A DNA stretch of 64,000 bases from Deltaproteobacteria bacterium (GCA_016218915.1 JACRCQ010000042.1:265274-329273); one strand, 5' to 3'; shown: positions 43,221-52,432, counted from the stretch's first letter. The notes: generated by a model from the letters alone, not told the origin. Numbers and translations are program-made.

Positions 43221-44594
43221 ATGTCCAAGCCTACCGACGCACGAACCGCACGCGCCTACCTGTTGCATCTGTGTGACATGCTCGATGCCCGCCAACCGCT
43301 CGCACGCCAACGTCGCGACTGGTGGAACGTCGCCGTCCCGATCGCCGCTGGGCTCGCCGCCTCCCTGACTGCCTGCGGCGGCACCGTCGAATCCAATGCG
43401 GATCAGGTCGGGGCCAAGGAGAGCTGCACGGACGGGGTGGACAACGACTCCGACGGGCTGATCGACTGCCACGACCCGGACTGCGCGCCGTGCGGCAGCC
43501 CGGTCTACTCGGTCCCCTACGACGCCTCCCCGGACCAGGACGCGTCCGTCGATGCAAAGCCTGAAGCCGGCTCCACGAGCGAGATCTGCAAGGACGGGAT
43601 CGACAACGACCACGATGGCAAGCTCGACTGCCTGGACCCGGATTGCTTCGTGGCGTGCAGCTGCCAGCTCTCCGAGGCGTGTACGAACGGGGTCGACGAT
43701 GATTGCGACGGGCTCAAGGATTGCGAGGACCCGAACTGCAGCGTGGACCTGTGCTGCGGCGTGACCCCTGCCTACGCAGCACCGCCGCCTCCGCCCGAGC
43801 TCTGCGCCAACGGCCTGGACGACAACTGCGATGGGAAGGCAGACTGCACGGATCCGCAATGCGCCCAGGACGCGTGCTGCAACGGCGTTGGGTCGCCTGA
43901 GGTCTGCGGCAACAGCGTGGACGATGACTGCGACGGGCTCGTCGACTGCAAGGACTTGGACTGCGCTGCGTCTGGATGTGCGTGCACGGACCCGAACGAT
44001 TGTGCGGTGCCTGCCGAGCCGTGCCTGCTTCGCACTTGCGACAACGGCCTGTGCGGCACGACGCCCTACACAGGGATGGCCCAGGACGACGAGCCAGGGA
44101 ATTGCTTCTCGCCGTATTGCACCGATTCAGGCCAGATCCATCAGGGAGGCAACGACGGCGACGCCCCGATCAGCGAGGCGTGCGAGCAGATCGTCTGCTT
44201 CGACACGTCGCTTCAGCACTACAAGAAGGCTGCTGGTACGCCGTGTGGTACAGGGCTGTCGTGCGATGCCGATGGCAAGTGCACGGGGTGCACCGATGCG
44301 GGGCAATGCCCTGCTGGCGACGAATGCCGTACGCCGACCTGCGAAGCAGGAACGTGCGGATTCCAGAAGATGCCGGATGGCTATGTGCTCAACTCGCAGA
44401 CGCCATGGGATTGCCGGTCTCGGGTGTGCAAGAACGGCAGGGCGATCGAGGTGGCCGACGACGCGGACCGCCCGCAAGACATCAATGAATGCACGTTCGA
44501 TGTGTGCACCCATGGCAACGCGAGCCACCCCAACCGACCAGCGGGTACGGCCTGCGCAGGCGGCACGTGCGATGGACAGGGCAAGTGTCTGTAG
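43221..44594 (+). CDS. MopE-type Cys/Asp-rich lipoprotein
   Basis: ATG at 43221 with GGAG 8 nt upstream. A 457-residue protein with an unusually long charged N-terminus (about 37 residues) before the hydrophobic segment and lipobox (SLTAC). The mature chain has five repeats of the MopE-like metal-binding motif, C.(D/N)G(V/I/L)D(N/D)D.DG..DC.D..C, followed by Cys-rich segments (CSGCTDAGQCPAGDEC-like) of the kind found in myxobacterial surface proteins. MopE binds copper in Methylococcus; the repeats here could bind copper or calcium. Product probably on the outer membrane surface. Confidence 0.75.
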   Translation: MSKPTDARTARAYLLHLCDMLDARQPLARQRRDWWNVAVPIAAGLAASLTACGGTVESNADQVGAKESCTDGVDNDSDGLIDCHDPDCAPCGSPVYSVPYDASPDQDASVDAKPEAGSTSEICKDGIDNDHDGKLDCLDPDCFVACSCQLSEACTNGVDDDCDGLKDCEDPNCSVDLCCGVTPAYAAPPPPPELCANGLDDNCDGKADCTDPQCAQDACCNGVGSPEVCGNSVDDDCDGLVDCKDLDCAASGCACTDPNDCAVPAEPCLLRTCDNGLCGTTPYTGMAQDDEPGNCFSPYCTDSGQIHQGGNDGDAPISEACEQIVCFDTSLQHYKKAAGTPCGTGLSCDADGKCTGCTDAGQCPAGDECRTPTCEAGTCGFQKMPDGYVLNSQTPWDCRSRVCKNGRAIEVADDADRPQDINECTFDVCTHGNASHPNRPAGTACAGGTCDGQGKCL

Positions 44595-44656
44595 GATGCG
44601 AGAGCCCACGCGCACCAGACCCTCGGTGGAACCTACCCATCGGGGAAGTAGCCGAT

Positions 44657-45208
44657 TCAGTGGGGATGGCCGTGAGAGACGCGCATCAGCCCACCATGTT
44701 CCTCCGTCGACGCGTGTCCGGCGTGATAGGCGTGGGTGACAGCGTGCCCCTTGCCCCGTCGAATCAGCCAGCGGTTCAGAGGAAACGCGGCGATCCCCGC
44801 CAATACCAGGGAGGCCGCCATGGCTCCCCAGAACAGCGGAGCGTCGAGCGGTGCTCCCATGGCGCCCGGCACCACGAGCATGACCCCATTATCCACTACC
44901 TCCATCAGTGCGATCGACAGAGTGTCCGAGGCCAACGCGAGGGATAACGCCTTGCCCCACGACAAGCCGGAACGCCGCAGCGGGATCAGCGTGAGGGCGT
45001 AGCCTGACACGAAGGCCAGGACGATCGAGACGACGACGGTCTTGCCGTCCGACCAGCGAAGCGCTCCGCCCAACGCCATTCCCAGCACTTCGCCAATGCT
45101 GCACCCTGCGAGGCAATGCACGGTCGCCCGGAGAGCCAGCCGATCCTCCTGGCGGTTGAGATAGGTCGGCGATCGTTTGATGTGCTCCGCTCCACGTTCC
45201 ATCCCCAT
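44657..45208 (-). CDS. DUF4396 membrane protein
   Basis: The 183-residue product has four or so membrane helices and the DUF4396 signature: ATVHCLAGCSIGEVLGM, a GYALTLIPL turn, LASDTLSIALMEVVDN and FPLNRWLIRRGKGHAV. The C-terminus is histidine-rich (HAVTHAYHAGH, VSHGHPH), a likely metal-binding tail. Starts at 45220 (TTG), 45208 (ATG, chosen) and 45202 (ATG) are possible. Family members are thought to be metal-related membrane proteins; the neighbouring broken lipoprotein has a copper/FixH-like look. Confidence 0.8.
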   Translation of the reverse strand: MGMERGAEHIKRSPTYLNRQEDRLALRATVHCLAGCSIGEVLGMALGGALRWSDGKTVVVSIVLAFVSGYALTLIPLRRSGLSWGKALSLALASDTLSIALMEVVDNGVMLVVPGAMGAPLDAPLFWGAMAASLVLAGIAAFPLNRWLIRRGKGHAVTHAYHAGHASTEEHGGLMRVSHGHPH

Positions 45209-45813
45209 GGTTCCCCCCAATCTGGTTTCGATCGGTCGCTGCCTCCGTCAATGAGAGTGCTCGTGCGCTCGTGGCGTGCTAGCGCCCGGCGGGGCGCTTG
45301 CGCTTGCCAGCGCCCACCTTCCGGCTCGAGCACCACTTCGAAGTCACCGGCCTTCGCCGTGCCCCGCGTGCCCGAAAAGGCGGCCGCCGGAGCCGTCTTG
45401 CCCGAGACCGACACCTGGACCTTGTCGGTTCGATGCGCGCCTCCTGCAGGCTGGAAGTCCGCGAAGAGCGTATACGCGCCTCCTGAGGGAAAGGAGAGCT
45501 TTGCCTCATAGGCAGCGGTCGTGCCCTGCTCCGGGTGCAGGTGGGTGAACCAGCCGAGGTCGTTGCGCACCGCGATCAGGTGAATCGCCTTTCCGTTCAC
45601 GGGTGCCAGATCGACGCGGTCGCCGGTTCCGCTTTCCGGGGTGAACGAGAGCGTGGTTGGCTCACCGGCCGCGATGACCTCAGGATTCGCGCGGAAGCGC
45701 AATCGATGGGCGGCGTTCGCCGTGCCCCGCCCGGCATCGGAGTCATGCAGCGCGTGATCCTTGCAGCCGCAGACAGAAACCGCCAGAACCGCCGACCACA
45801 GAGAACGCTCCAA
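44986..45813 (-). pseudogene. Broken lipoprotein gene (periplasmic metal/CopC-like domain)
   Basis: An open frame of 275 codons begins at TTG 45813 with a lipoprotein signal (LAVSVCGC) and a beta-sandwich domain: ANPEVIAAGEPTTLSFTP, then GKAIHLIAVRNDLGWFTHLHPEQG, resembling copper-binding/YtkA- or FixH-like periplasmic proteins. Homologous proteins carry a second similar domain, here started (FEVVLEPEGGRW) but then lost: from about 45320 the frame becomes Arg-rich and finally runs inside the DUF4396 gene in another frame, overlapping it by 223 bp. The gene is probably truncated by deletion or frameshift. Confidence 0.5.
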
Positions 45814-46080
45814 CTACAGCATGATTTCTCGATCGACCGACGCCTGGGCCCTACCCGGCAGCTCGCCCGCGGCGCTACGAATCCCCTTCCACGAGCTGGT
45901 GGTGCTCGCCGGACGAAAGGTCAATCCCTGCGTTGCTTCCTGCGCGCCAGTCTCGCCTTCCCGCCCATCCGTCGATCCAAGTCGACGCATCGCATTCGCG
46001 CATCCCACCTTCCGACGAAGAGCTGAGACAGACTGCTCGCGAGGGTCAGCGTCGGGCCGGCGGTGACCTCATCTGTCCGC

Positions 46081-46911
46081 TCAGAATTCGCCGCCGAACG
46101 CAGCGACCGCTCCTTTGTGCACCACCTGAAGCCCTGGCGCGATCGTTGCCCGCTGCGGCGGAGTCTGGCTTGAGGATCCCAGCAGAAGCCACGTCCCCGC
46201 AGCCAGCGTAACCGCAGATACCCCCAAGGAGATGTCTGCGATGAGGAAGTTGCGTCGGACAGAATCCGATTCCGACGAGTCGCAGCGCGGTGCGCATCGA
46301 TCCTTGAGATCTCGATACTGGCTCTCGCCCAGAGCTGCAAATACGCCAAAGGACACGAGAGCCGCAGCGCCTGTGCCGGCAAGGACCCATCCAGCGGTCC
46401 GACGCCCGTTGCGCGCGGTCTGCTGAGGACGCTTGAACACCACCTGAAGCACCCGGTTCTTCACTCCGGTCTGCATCACCACGTCAGCTTCGATCGGAAC
46501 ACTCCCTTCGTGCTCGTAGCGAAACCGGTACGCTCCTGGGTCGAGCTCCATTGGACGTCCATCGAGCCGATCGATCACGGCCCGGCCATCGATGCTGACC
46601 CGCACCTGGGCAACTTCGTGGCCGTCCGGATCCCGGGCTGAGACCACAGCCGAGGGGATGCTCTGCTGCACTTCGTTGAGCCAGTTCGCGCAGTCCTGCT
46701 GCACCAGGCCAGGGCACGAGGCGCCCGCGCACGCGATCAGCTTGTCTCGCGCGGCCAGCAGCTTCATGGTCCGCCGCAGCTGCTGCGCATCCCGGTGCGC
46801 TTCCACGCAGACCTGCGCAGAGGGCATCTGGGACCAGGCATCGGCCGGACCCCATGCAACGCTCGCGACCGCAAGCAGCAGGCTTGTGCATCGCAAGGCG
46901 ATCGATCTCAT
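46081..46911 (-). CDS. PEGA-like membrane protein downstream of a Ser/Thr kinase
   Basis: A 276-residue protein in an operon with the kinase (10 bp gap). It has a signal peptide, a helical Cys-containing segment (AQQLRRTMKLLAARDKLIAC, ASCPGLVQQDCANW), a PEGA-like beta domain (VRVSIDGRAV, MELDPGAYRFRY) and two C-terminal membrane helices. The same layout is seen at 36504. Such proteins are typical kinase neighbours in myxobacteria and may sense envelope stress. ATG at 46911 gives the signal peptide. Confidence 0.75.
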   Translation of the reverse strand: MRSIALRCTSLLLAVASVAWGPADAWSQMPSAQVCVEAHRDAQQLRRTMKLLAARDKLIACAGASCPGLVQQDCANWLNEVQQSIPSAVVSARDPDGHEVAQVRVSIDGRAVIDRLDGRPMELDPGAYRFRYEHEGSVPIEADVVMQTGVKNRVLQVVFKRPQQTARNGRRTAGWVLAGTGAAALVSFGVFAALGESQYRDLKDRCAPRCDSSESDSVRRNFLIADISLGVSAVTLAAGTWLLLGSSSQTPPQRATIAPGLQVVHKGAVAAFGGEF

Positions 46912-46921
46912 GAAGGCAGAC

Positions 46922-48424
46922 TCACCGCAGGCAACCAGGCTTGTACACCTTGAATCCCTGCCGATCATAATAGTACGGCGGGTTGCAGTTCGATACCGGA
47001 GGTTGTCCGGGGCTGCGCTTGCCGGGTGGCGTCGGGTCCGGGCTCGCCGAGGGCACTGCAGAGCTGGTGGCCACAGGACGCGCGGGTTCGGCGTCCGGAG
47101 CCGGCTCTGCGGGCATGGCGGAGGCCGTCGCAGCGGCCATCGCCGTGGACGAGGCGCTGGCGGCCGACCAAGGCTCGGGGGCTCGGGTTCGCCTTGCCCA
47201 GAGGAGCGAAGTCACTCCTGCAAGGATGGCGACCGCGAGCAGAGCCAGGGCAGCCAACGCGAAGCGGGGCCGAGCCTTGGGCTGGGTCGATCGGGGCGCC
47301 GCAGCCGCGGTCTTGACAGCTGTGGCGGGCAGAGCTTCCCCGGAAGCGCTTTCTCCAGGCGTGAGCTGTGCGAATGCATCGCGCGCGTCCGAAGGGGCCT
47401 TCCCATGCCCCCCGGACGAGGACTCGAGGGCAGACACGATCGCCGCGCGCTGGGCGAGCGAGCTTCCCGCGGTGGCAGCCACCCACTCGGCAACCTCGAC
47501 CGGCGGAGCCATATCCATCACGCGGGTCAGCGCCCGGGCCATTTCCATCGCGCTGGAGAAGCGTGCAGAGGGGTCCAGGCTGGCCCCTCTGAGAACGATT
47601 GCATCGAGCATCGGAGAGACGCTGGGCTCGACCGCGCTCGGCGGGGGCACCTTCCCATCCAGGATTGCGCCGAGCATGGCGCCATCTTCCCCGACGAACA
47701 GGCGCGAGCCGGTGAGCGCCTCCCACAGCACGATCGAAGCTGAGTAGATGTCACTTCGAGCTGTGGCAGCGCCATCGCGGATTTGCTCGGGCGCCATGTA
47801 CGATGGCTTGCCCTTGAGCTGACCGGATCGCGTGCTTTGCAGCCTGCCCATGGCCTTGGCGATCCCGAAGTCGAGCACGCGCGCCGTTCCATCCGCGCCG
47901 ACGAGAACGTTCTGGGGCGACACATCGCGATGCACCACGCCGAGCAGCTGGCCATTCTCGCCCCTGGCTTCGTGGGCAGCGTGCAAGCCCTGCAGCATGC
48001 CGGACAGGATTGACAGCACGATCCTGGGCGGCACCACGGGGTGCGACAGGCGCGCACTGGCACGCAGCAGGCGGGCAAGCGACTCGCCTTCGATGTAGTC
48101 CATGACCAGGAACAGCTCACCCTCGGCAGCAACCACATCCAGGGTCTGGACCACGTTCGGATGACGGATGCGTGCAGCGATGCGCGCCTCGTCAAGGAAC
48201 ATCGCCACGAACTCCGGGTCCCGGGCGAACTGCTTGTGCAGCCGTTTGATGGCTACGGTGCGCGAGAACCCCACGGGGCCGAGCAGTCGGGCGATGTGCA
48301 CCGACGCCATTCCGCCCGCCGCGATCTCGCGAAACAGCTGGTACCTTCCTACGACGCGGCGCTCGTCGTCAGGCCCGTCCGCAGCGGGACCGGGCGGCGC
48401 GGCGGCTTTGGAGTCCAGCGTCAT
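46922..48424 (-). CDS. Transmembrane Ser/Thr protein kinase
   Basis: A 500-residue Hanks-type kinase. Motifs: Gly loop AAGGMASV (36-43), invariant Lys60 in VAIKRL, catalytic HRDVSPQNVL (165-174; Asp167, Asn172), DFG (185-187) and APEQ in the activation segment. A membrane helix at about 387-410 is followed by an Ala/Pro/Ser-rich extracellular tail ending CNPPYYYDRQGFKVYKPGC, a sequence often seen at the end of myxobacterial kinases and likely a small disulfide-bonded domain. The kinase domain is complete and should be active. It is transcribed with the PEGA-like protein and divergent from a Cys-rich lipoprotein. Confidence 0.9.
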   Translation of the reverse strand: MTLDSKAAAPPGPAADGPDDERRVVGRYQLFREIAAGGMASVHIARLLGPVGFSRTVAIKRLHKQFARDPEFVAMFLDEARIAARIRHPNVVQTLDVVAAEGELFLVMDYIEGESLARLLRASARLSHPVVPPRIVLSILSGMLQGLHAAHEARGENGQLLGVVHRDVSPQNVLVGADGTARVLDFGIAKAMGRLQSTRSGQLKGKPSYMAPEQIRDGAATARSDIYSASIVLWEALTGSRLFVGEDGAMLGAILDGKVPPPSAVEPSVSPMLDAIVLRGASLDPSARFSSAMEMARALTRVMDMAPPVEVAEWVAATAGSSLAQRAAIVSALESSSGGHGKAPSDARDAFAQLTPGESASGEALPATAVKTAAAAPRSTQPKARPRFALAALALLAVAILAGVTSLLWARRTRAPEPWSAASASSTAMAAATASAMPAEPAPDAEPARPVATSSAVPSASPDPTPPGKRSPGQPPVSNCNPPYYYDRQGFKVYKPGCLR

Positions 48425-48495
48425 GGGGCACCCACGATGCCGGCAAGACTAGCCGATAACGCGTTTGACAACCAGGAAACGCGCGCCAACGAGGG

Positions 48496-48525
48496 TTGGT
48501 CCGCATCAGCCGATGCCTGTATACT
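48496..48525 (+). promoter_or_regulatory. Promoter of the 48537 lipoprotein gene
   Basis: TTGGTC (48496-48501), 18 bp, TATACT (48520-48525); the ATG follows 11 nt later, so the leader is only a few bases long. Confidence 0.5.
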
Positions 48526-48536
48526 GATGGGATCCG

Positions 48537-49190
48537 ATGCGTGCGCGAAATGTGCGGGCTTCTGCAATCGTCCTGGCTTTGGCGCTGAGCAGCGTCCGCT
48601 GCGGCCTCACGCACGACGTCGACTCGCTCAGCTCTCTGCCGGCCGAGACTGTGGATGCGTCGGCAGGGGCGGACGCCGAGGCTGATGCAGCGCAGGAGCC
48701 ATCGCCTCCAGAGGATGTCCAGGGCGAGCCGCCTGTGGACCCCGACAGCGGATCGTGCGGCGATCTCGGCATGGCTTGCTGCGAGCCGGGAGCAACCTGC
48801 GGGGCCGGGTTGACCTGCGACCAGGGGAAGTGCTCCTGCGGCAAGGAGAACCAACCCTGCTGCGGTGGCTTGTGCGAATCCATGCAGAACTGCCTCCAGG
48901 ACACGTGCAAGCCGTGCGGACGTCTTGGGGAGACCTGCTGCACCGCGTATCCGGCGTGCAACACCGACGAGGCACGCTGCTGCACCCCGACGACCGACGG
49001 GCATTGCGGAAACATTCCGGACGGCATCTGCAAGGTGTGCTGCGCGTATTGCAGCAATGGCAAGCACTCGCCCGGGCTCAGCGCTGCGAGCACCAACTAC
49101 GATTGCGACGAAACCGCCCAGAAATGGTGCAAGGACCAGTACAACGTCGGCTACGACGTCGACAAGTCCGGCTGGTGGGACGGCTGCTGA
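48537..49190 (+). CDS. Cys-rich lipoprotein
   Basis: A 217-residue protein with signal peptide ending SSVRC, an acidic linker and a domain with many paired Cys (MACCEPGATCG, QPCCGGLCESM, GETCCTAYPAC, CKVCCAYCSNG). The CCxP/CCGG spacing recurs in other lipoproteins of this window (57581, 62509) and points to a disulfide-rich surface protein. A short-leader promoter precedes it. Function unknown. Confidence 0.65.
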   Translation: MRARNVRASAIVLALALSSVRCGLTHDVDSLSSLPAETVDASAGADAEADAAQEPSPPEDVQGEPPVDPDSGSCGDLGMACCEPGATCGAGLTCDQGKCSCGKENQPCCGGLCESMQNCLQDTCKPCGRLGETCCTAYPACNTDEARCCTPTTDGHCGNIPDGICKVCCAYCSNGKHSPGLSAASTNYDCDETAQKWCKDQYNVGYDVDKSGWWDGC

Positions 49191-49226
49191 GCAGCAAGAG
49201 GTGCGACGCCCGGCCTTGGATTGCGT

Positions 49227-49232
49227 TACACT
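49227..49232 (+). promoter_or_regulatory. -10 box (TACACT) before the FHA regulator gene
   Basis: TACACT ends 6 nt before the GTG at 49239 and decides between several possible starts; no clear -35. Confidence 0.45.
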
Positions 49233-49238
49233 CGGCAC

Positions 49239-50636
49239 GTGCGAAAAGTGCCGTTTTCCGATCACGATGCGGAGATGCCCACCGTCTCCACGCAGCGTCC
49301 CCAGACCTCCACGGCGCGCGCTGTCCGCGTGACCGTGGTCGCTGGACCGGATGCAGGGCAAACGATCAGCTGCGCAGGTCCGCAGTCGATCGTCGGTCGT
49401 TCCCCCACGGCTGATGCGCGTCTGGGCGATCCCACGACGTCGTCGTTCCACGCCGAGCTCTCGGCCGAAGCCGGGGGCGTGCGGGTGCGGGATCTGCAAA
49501 GCCTGAACGGCACGTTCTACCAGGGTGCGAGGATCGAATCCGCGGTGGTACCGCCCGGATCGCTGCTGCAATGCGGCTCGAGCACGCTCCGGGTCGAGCT
49601 GGACGCGGTCACGGCCGAGCAGACCCATGCGCTGGTGTCGTTCGGAGAGCTTCGGGGCACGAGCCTGGTGATGCGCGAGCTGTTCACGCTCATGACGCGG
49701 CTCGCCAGCACGGATCTTTCGCTTCTGATCGAGGGGCCGACCGGCACGGGCAAGGAGCTTGCCGCAAGAGCCCTGCACGAATCCAGCAGCCATGCTCACG
49801 CTCCTTTCGTGGTCCTCGACTGCACGGCGATCCCTTCGTCGCTCGCAGAATCAACGCTCTTCGGCCATGAGCGCGGCGCATTCACCGGAGCCACGGAGCG
49901 GCGTCCAGGCGTGTTCGAGGCCGCTGCTGATGGCACGGTCTTCCTCGATGAAGTGGGAGAGCTCGCGGCAGAGCTGCAGCCCAAGCTGCTTCGCGTGCTC
50001 GAGCAGCGACAGGTGGTGCGCGTGGGGGGCACGCAGCCCGTGGCCGTACGCGCAAGGATCCTGTCCGCCACGCTCCGCGATCTGCGCGCTGCCGTGAACC
50101 AGGGAAGGTTCCGCGAGGATCTGTACTTTCGGCTCGCGCAGGCGCGCCTGTGCCTGCCGCCCCTTGGTGATCGCCCCGAGGACATCGCGCTGCTCGTGCA
50201 TCACTTCCTGTCCCGGCTCCCTGCCACGGCGCGTTGCGCCCGATCGATCTCGGAGCAGGCGCTGCGCGAGCTTTGCACCCGGGAGTTCCCCGGCAACGTC
50301 CGCGAGCTCAGGCACACGGTCGAGCGGGCAGCTGCGCTGGCAGAAAGCGACGTGATCGCGGCAGGCGACCTGGCGTTCGAGCGCATGCTGATGGGCGAGC
50401 GGCAGCGGTCGTCGAGCGTGGCGACCGAGGCAGCCCAGCCCGATGCGACCCCGCAAGACCTGGTCCCGTTCAAGGAAGCCAAGCGCACGCTCATCGACGA
50501 GTTCGAGCGCGGGTATCTGGATCGTCTGCTGACGCGGGCAGGGCGCAACCTATCTCGCGCTTCTGCGCTTGCAGGCGTGGAGCGGCATCACCTGCGGGAT
50601 CTGCTTCGCAAGCACGGGCTGTGGACTGAGGAGTAG
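49239..50636 (+). CDS. FHA-domain sigma-54-dependent transcriptional activator
   Basis: A 465-residue regulator. Residues 48-120 form an FHA domain (IVGRSPTADARLG, SSFHAEL, LQSLNGTFYQG), which binds phosphothreonine. Then a complete AAA+ central domain: Walker A GPTGTGKE (166-173), the sigma-54 contact motif GAFTGA (213-218), Walker B FLDEVGE (235-241) and FREDLYFRL with the arginine finger region. The C-terminus has a Fis-type helix-turn-helix (RNLSRASALAGVERHHLRDL). FHA-fused activators of this kind are abundant in myxobacteria and are controlled by Ser/Thr kinases; the kinase at 46922 is a plausible partner but this is inference. Confidence 0.9.
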   Translation: MRKVPFSDHDAEMPTVSTQRPQTSTARAVRVTVVAGPDAGQTISCAGPQSIVGRSPTADARLGDPTTSSFHAELSAEAGGVRVRDLQSLNGTFYQGARIESAVVPPGSLLQCGSSTLRVELDAVTAEQTHALVSFGELRGTSLVMRELFTLMTRLASTDLSLLIEGPTGTGKELAARALHESSSHAHAPFVVLDCTAIPSSLAESTLFGHERGAFTGATERRPGVFEAAADGTVFLDEVGELAAELQPKLLRVLEQRQVVRVGGTQPVAVRARILSATLRDLRAAVNQGRFREDLYFRLAQARLCLPPLGDRPEDIALLVHHFLSRLPATARCARSISEQALRELCTREFPGNVRELRHTVERAAALAESDVIAAGDLAFERMLMGERQRSSSVATEAAQPDATPQDLVPFKEAKRTLIDEFERGYLDRLLTRAGRNLSRASALAGVERHHLRDLLRKHGLWTEE

Positions 50637-50806
50637 GCGGCTGGGGGAGCAGTGACCACCCAAGGCGGGAGCGGGTGGGGGCGAGCTGACCACCTGGACC
50701 TCGACCCTGCCACGGACGCGCTGTCCCAAGGGCGAAATCCCAAGAAACGCACGATCAAGCCCTATGGTCTCTTCCTTGCAACGCATGCGTTGCGGAGGAC
50801 CCGACC

Positions 50807-52432
50807 ATGAACCGTATGCCCCTTGCCGCCGCTCTGCTCGTGCTGTTCGGGGCGGGCTGCAGTGCCGTCGCCCCGGTGGACCAAGACTCGAACGCAGAAG
50901 GGCCGCCTGAGGCTGTCTCCTCCACGGCAGAGGCGTTGTCGTCGCTCAGCTGCCAGATGAGCACGGCCAAGGGCTACTCCAACGGCAAGGCCTTCACGAT
51001 CGAAGTGGTCACGGTCGACGGCGAGAAGGTCGAGTGGCGCACCGCGAACGCGTACATGAAGATGGCAGAGGCCGCGGACAAGGATCACGTCCAGATCCGT
51101 GTGGTGAGCGGGTTCAGGACCATGTCCGAGCAGCAGTACCTCTACCACTGCTACACGAGCTGCTCGTGCAACAGCTGCAACCTCGCCGCAAAGCCAGGCT
51201 ACAGCAATCACCAGAGCGGCCATGCGCTCGATCTCAACACCGCGTCCCCGTCCGTGCTCTCCTGGCTGAACCACCACGCGGGCAGCTTCGGATTCAAGCG
51301 CACCGTGCCCAGCGAGGACTGGCACTGGGAGTGGTGGGGGCAGGACAACGGCACCGGCCCCTGCAACGACAACGACAAGGACAACGACGGCGTCGTGGAC
51401 AAGAAGGACAACTGCCCTGGTGTGAAGAACGGCGGTCAGACCGACACCGACAAGGATGGCAAGGGCGACGCCTGTGATGCGGACGATGACGGGGACGGCG
51501 TCAAGGATGCCAAGGACAACTGCCCGAAGAAGAAGAACCCCGACCAGCAGGACACGGACAAGGACGGCAAGGGCGACGCGTGCGATCCGGACAACGACGG
51601 CGACAAGATCGCCGACGGCAAGGACAATTGCCCGTTGGTGAGCAACCACGGGCAGCAGGACACGGGCAAGGATGGCAAGGGCGACGCGTGCGACGATGAC
51701 GACGACGGCGATGGCACGCCGGACGCCAAAGACAACTGTCCCAAGACGAAGAACGCAGATCAGTCGGACAAGGACGGCGACGGCAAGGGGGACGCGTGCG
51801 AGAAGGATGCGGACACGGACGGGTTCGACGACGCGCAGGACAATTGCCCTGCCATTGCGAACCCAGAGCAGATCGATACGGACGCGGACGGCAAGGGCGA
51901 CGCCTGTGACGACGACGACGATGGAGACGGCGTGAAGGATGCCAGCGACAACTGTTCCCTTGTGGCGAACGCCGGCCAGGCCGATGCGGACAAGAACGGC
52001 AAGGGCGATGCGTGCGACACCGATGCCGATGGCGATGGCGTCGAGGATGGTGCTGACAACTGCCCGACCCTGGACAACCCCAACCAGGCCGACAGCGACG
52101 AAGACGGGATCGGGGATGCGTGCGACGACGACCTGGACGGCGACGGAGTGCCGAACGACGTCGACCAGTGCATCGATGTCGCTGGCGACGTCGAATCGTC
52201 GGAGCCAGGCGCAGGCTGCGAATCCACAGGCGGACCCACAGGAGAACCGGAGCCGCCCGCAGGTGCCTCGCCCGACACGTCTGCTTTCCAGGGATCCAGC
52301 CAGGCAGCCTCGTGCTCATCGACGCCGCGCCACCCTGGAACCTTCGGATTGTCGCTGATCGCCCTGGCAGCGGCTGCGGTCGCGGCCAGCGCCCGTCGCA
52401 GCCGTCGCGACAGCAAGACCACCTGCGGCTGA
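50807..52432 (+). CDS. VanY-type D,D-carboxypeptidase (M15B) lipoprotein with TSP3 repeats
   Basis: A 541-residue protein with GGAGG before the ATG and a lipoprotein signal (LLVLFGAGC). Residues 55-180 are a peptidase M15/VanY domain with intact zinc and catalytic motifs: VVSGFRTMSEQQ, SNHQSGHALD (His135, Asp142) and DWHWEWW (His173 as third ligand). It should cut D-Ala-D-Ala ends or peptide crosslinks of peptidoglycan. Residues 187-455 are seven complete and one partial thrombospondin type 3 repeats (calcium-binding Asp loops, DNCP...DxDKDGKGDACD). The end (Cys503, a hydrophobic helix, RRSRR) resembles a MYXO-CTERM tail. First gene of the wall-hydrolase island. Confidence 0.92.
   Translation: MNRMPLAAALLVLFGAGCSAVAPVDQDSNAEGPPEAVSSTAEALSSLSCQMSTAKGYSNGKAFTIEVVTVDGEKVEWRTANAYMKMAEAADKDHVQIRVVSGFRTMSEQQYLYHCYTSCSCNSCNLAAKPGYSNHQSGHALDLNTASPSVLSWLNHHAGSFGFKRTVPSEDWHWEWWGQDNGTGPCNDNDKDNDGVVDKKDNCPGVKNGGQTDTDKDGKGDACDADDDGDGVKDAKDNCPKKKNPDQQDTDKDGKGDACDPDNDGDKIADGKDNCPLVSNHGQQDTGKDGKGDACDDDDDGDGTPDAKDNCPKTKNADQSDKDGDGKGDACEKDADTDGFDDAQDNCPAIANPEQIDTDADGKGDACDDDDDGDGVKDASDNCSLVANAGQADADKNGKGDACDTDADGDGVEDGADNCPTLDNPNQADSDEDGIGDACDDDLDGDGVPNDVDQCIDVAGDVESSEPGAGCESTGGPTGEPEPPAGASPDTSAFQGSSQAASCSSTPRHPGTFGLSLIALAAAAVAASARRSRRDSKTTCG
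51365..52175 (+). repeat. TSP3 coding repeats in the VanY-like gene
   Basis: Seven full units of about 36 codons and one partial unit, each with DxDxDG calcium loops and paired Cys (DNCP, DACD). Related arrays lie in the next gene, so recombination between them is possible. Confidence 0.85.

Noticed and set aside
43041..43859. Upstream extension of the gene at 42486 on the minus strand
   Set aside because: This part of the frame lies opposite the MopE-like lipoprotein and has shadow composition; the gene should start near 43040.
45814..46080. Plus-strand frame reading PFHELVVLAGRKVNPC
   Set aside because: Short, ends without a recognisable domain, and no start signal; could be a remnant but evidence is too thin.
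51365..52175. Repeated GACGGCAAGGGCGACGC-like segments as a DNA satellite
   Set aside because: They encode thrombospondin type 3 repeats in frame; no reason to treat them as a separate element.
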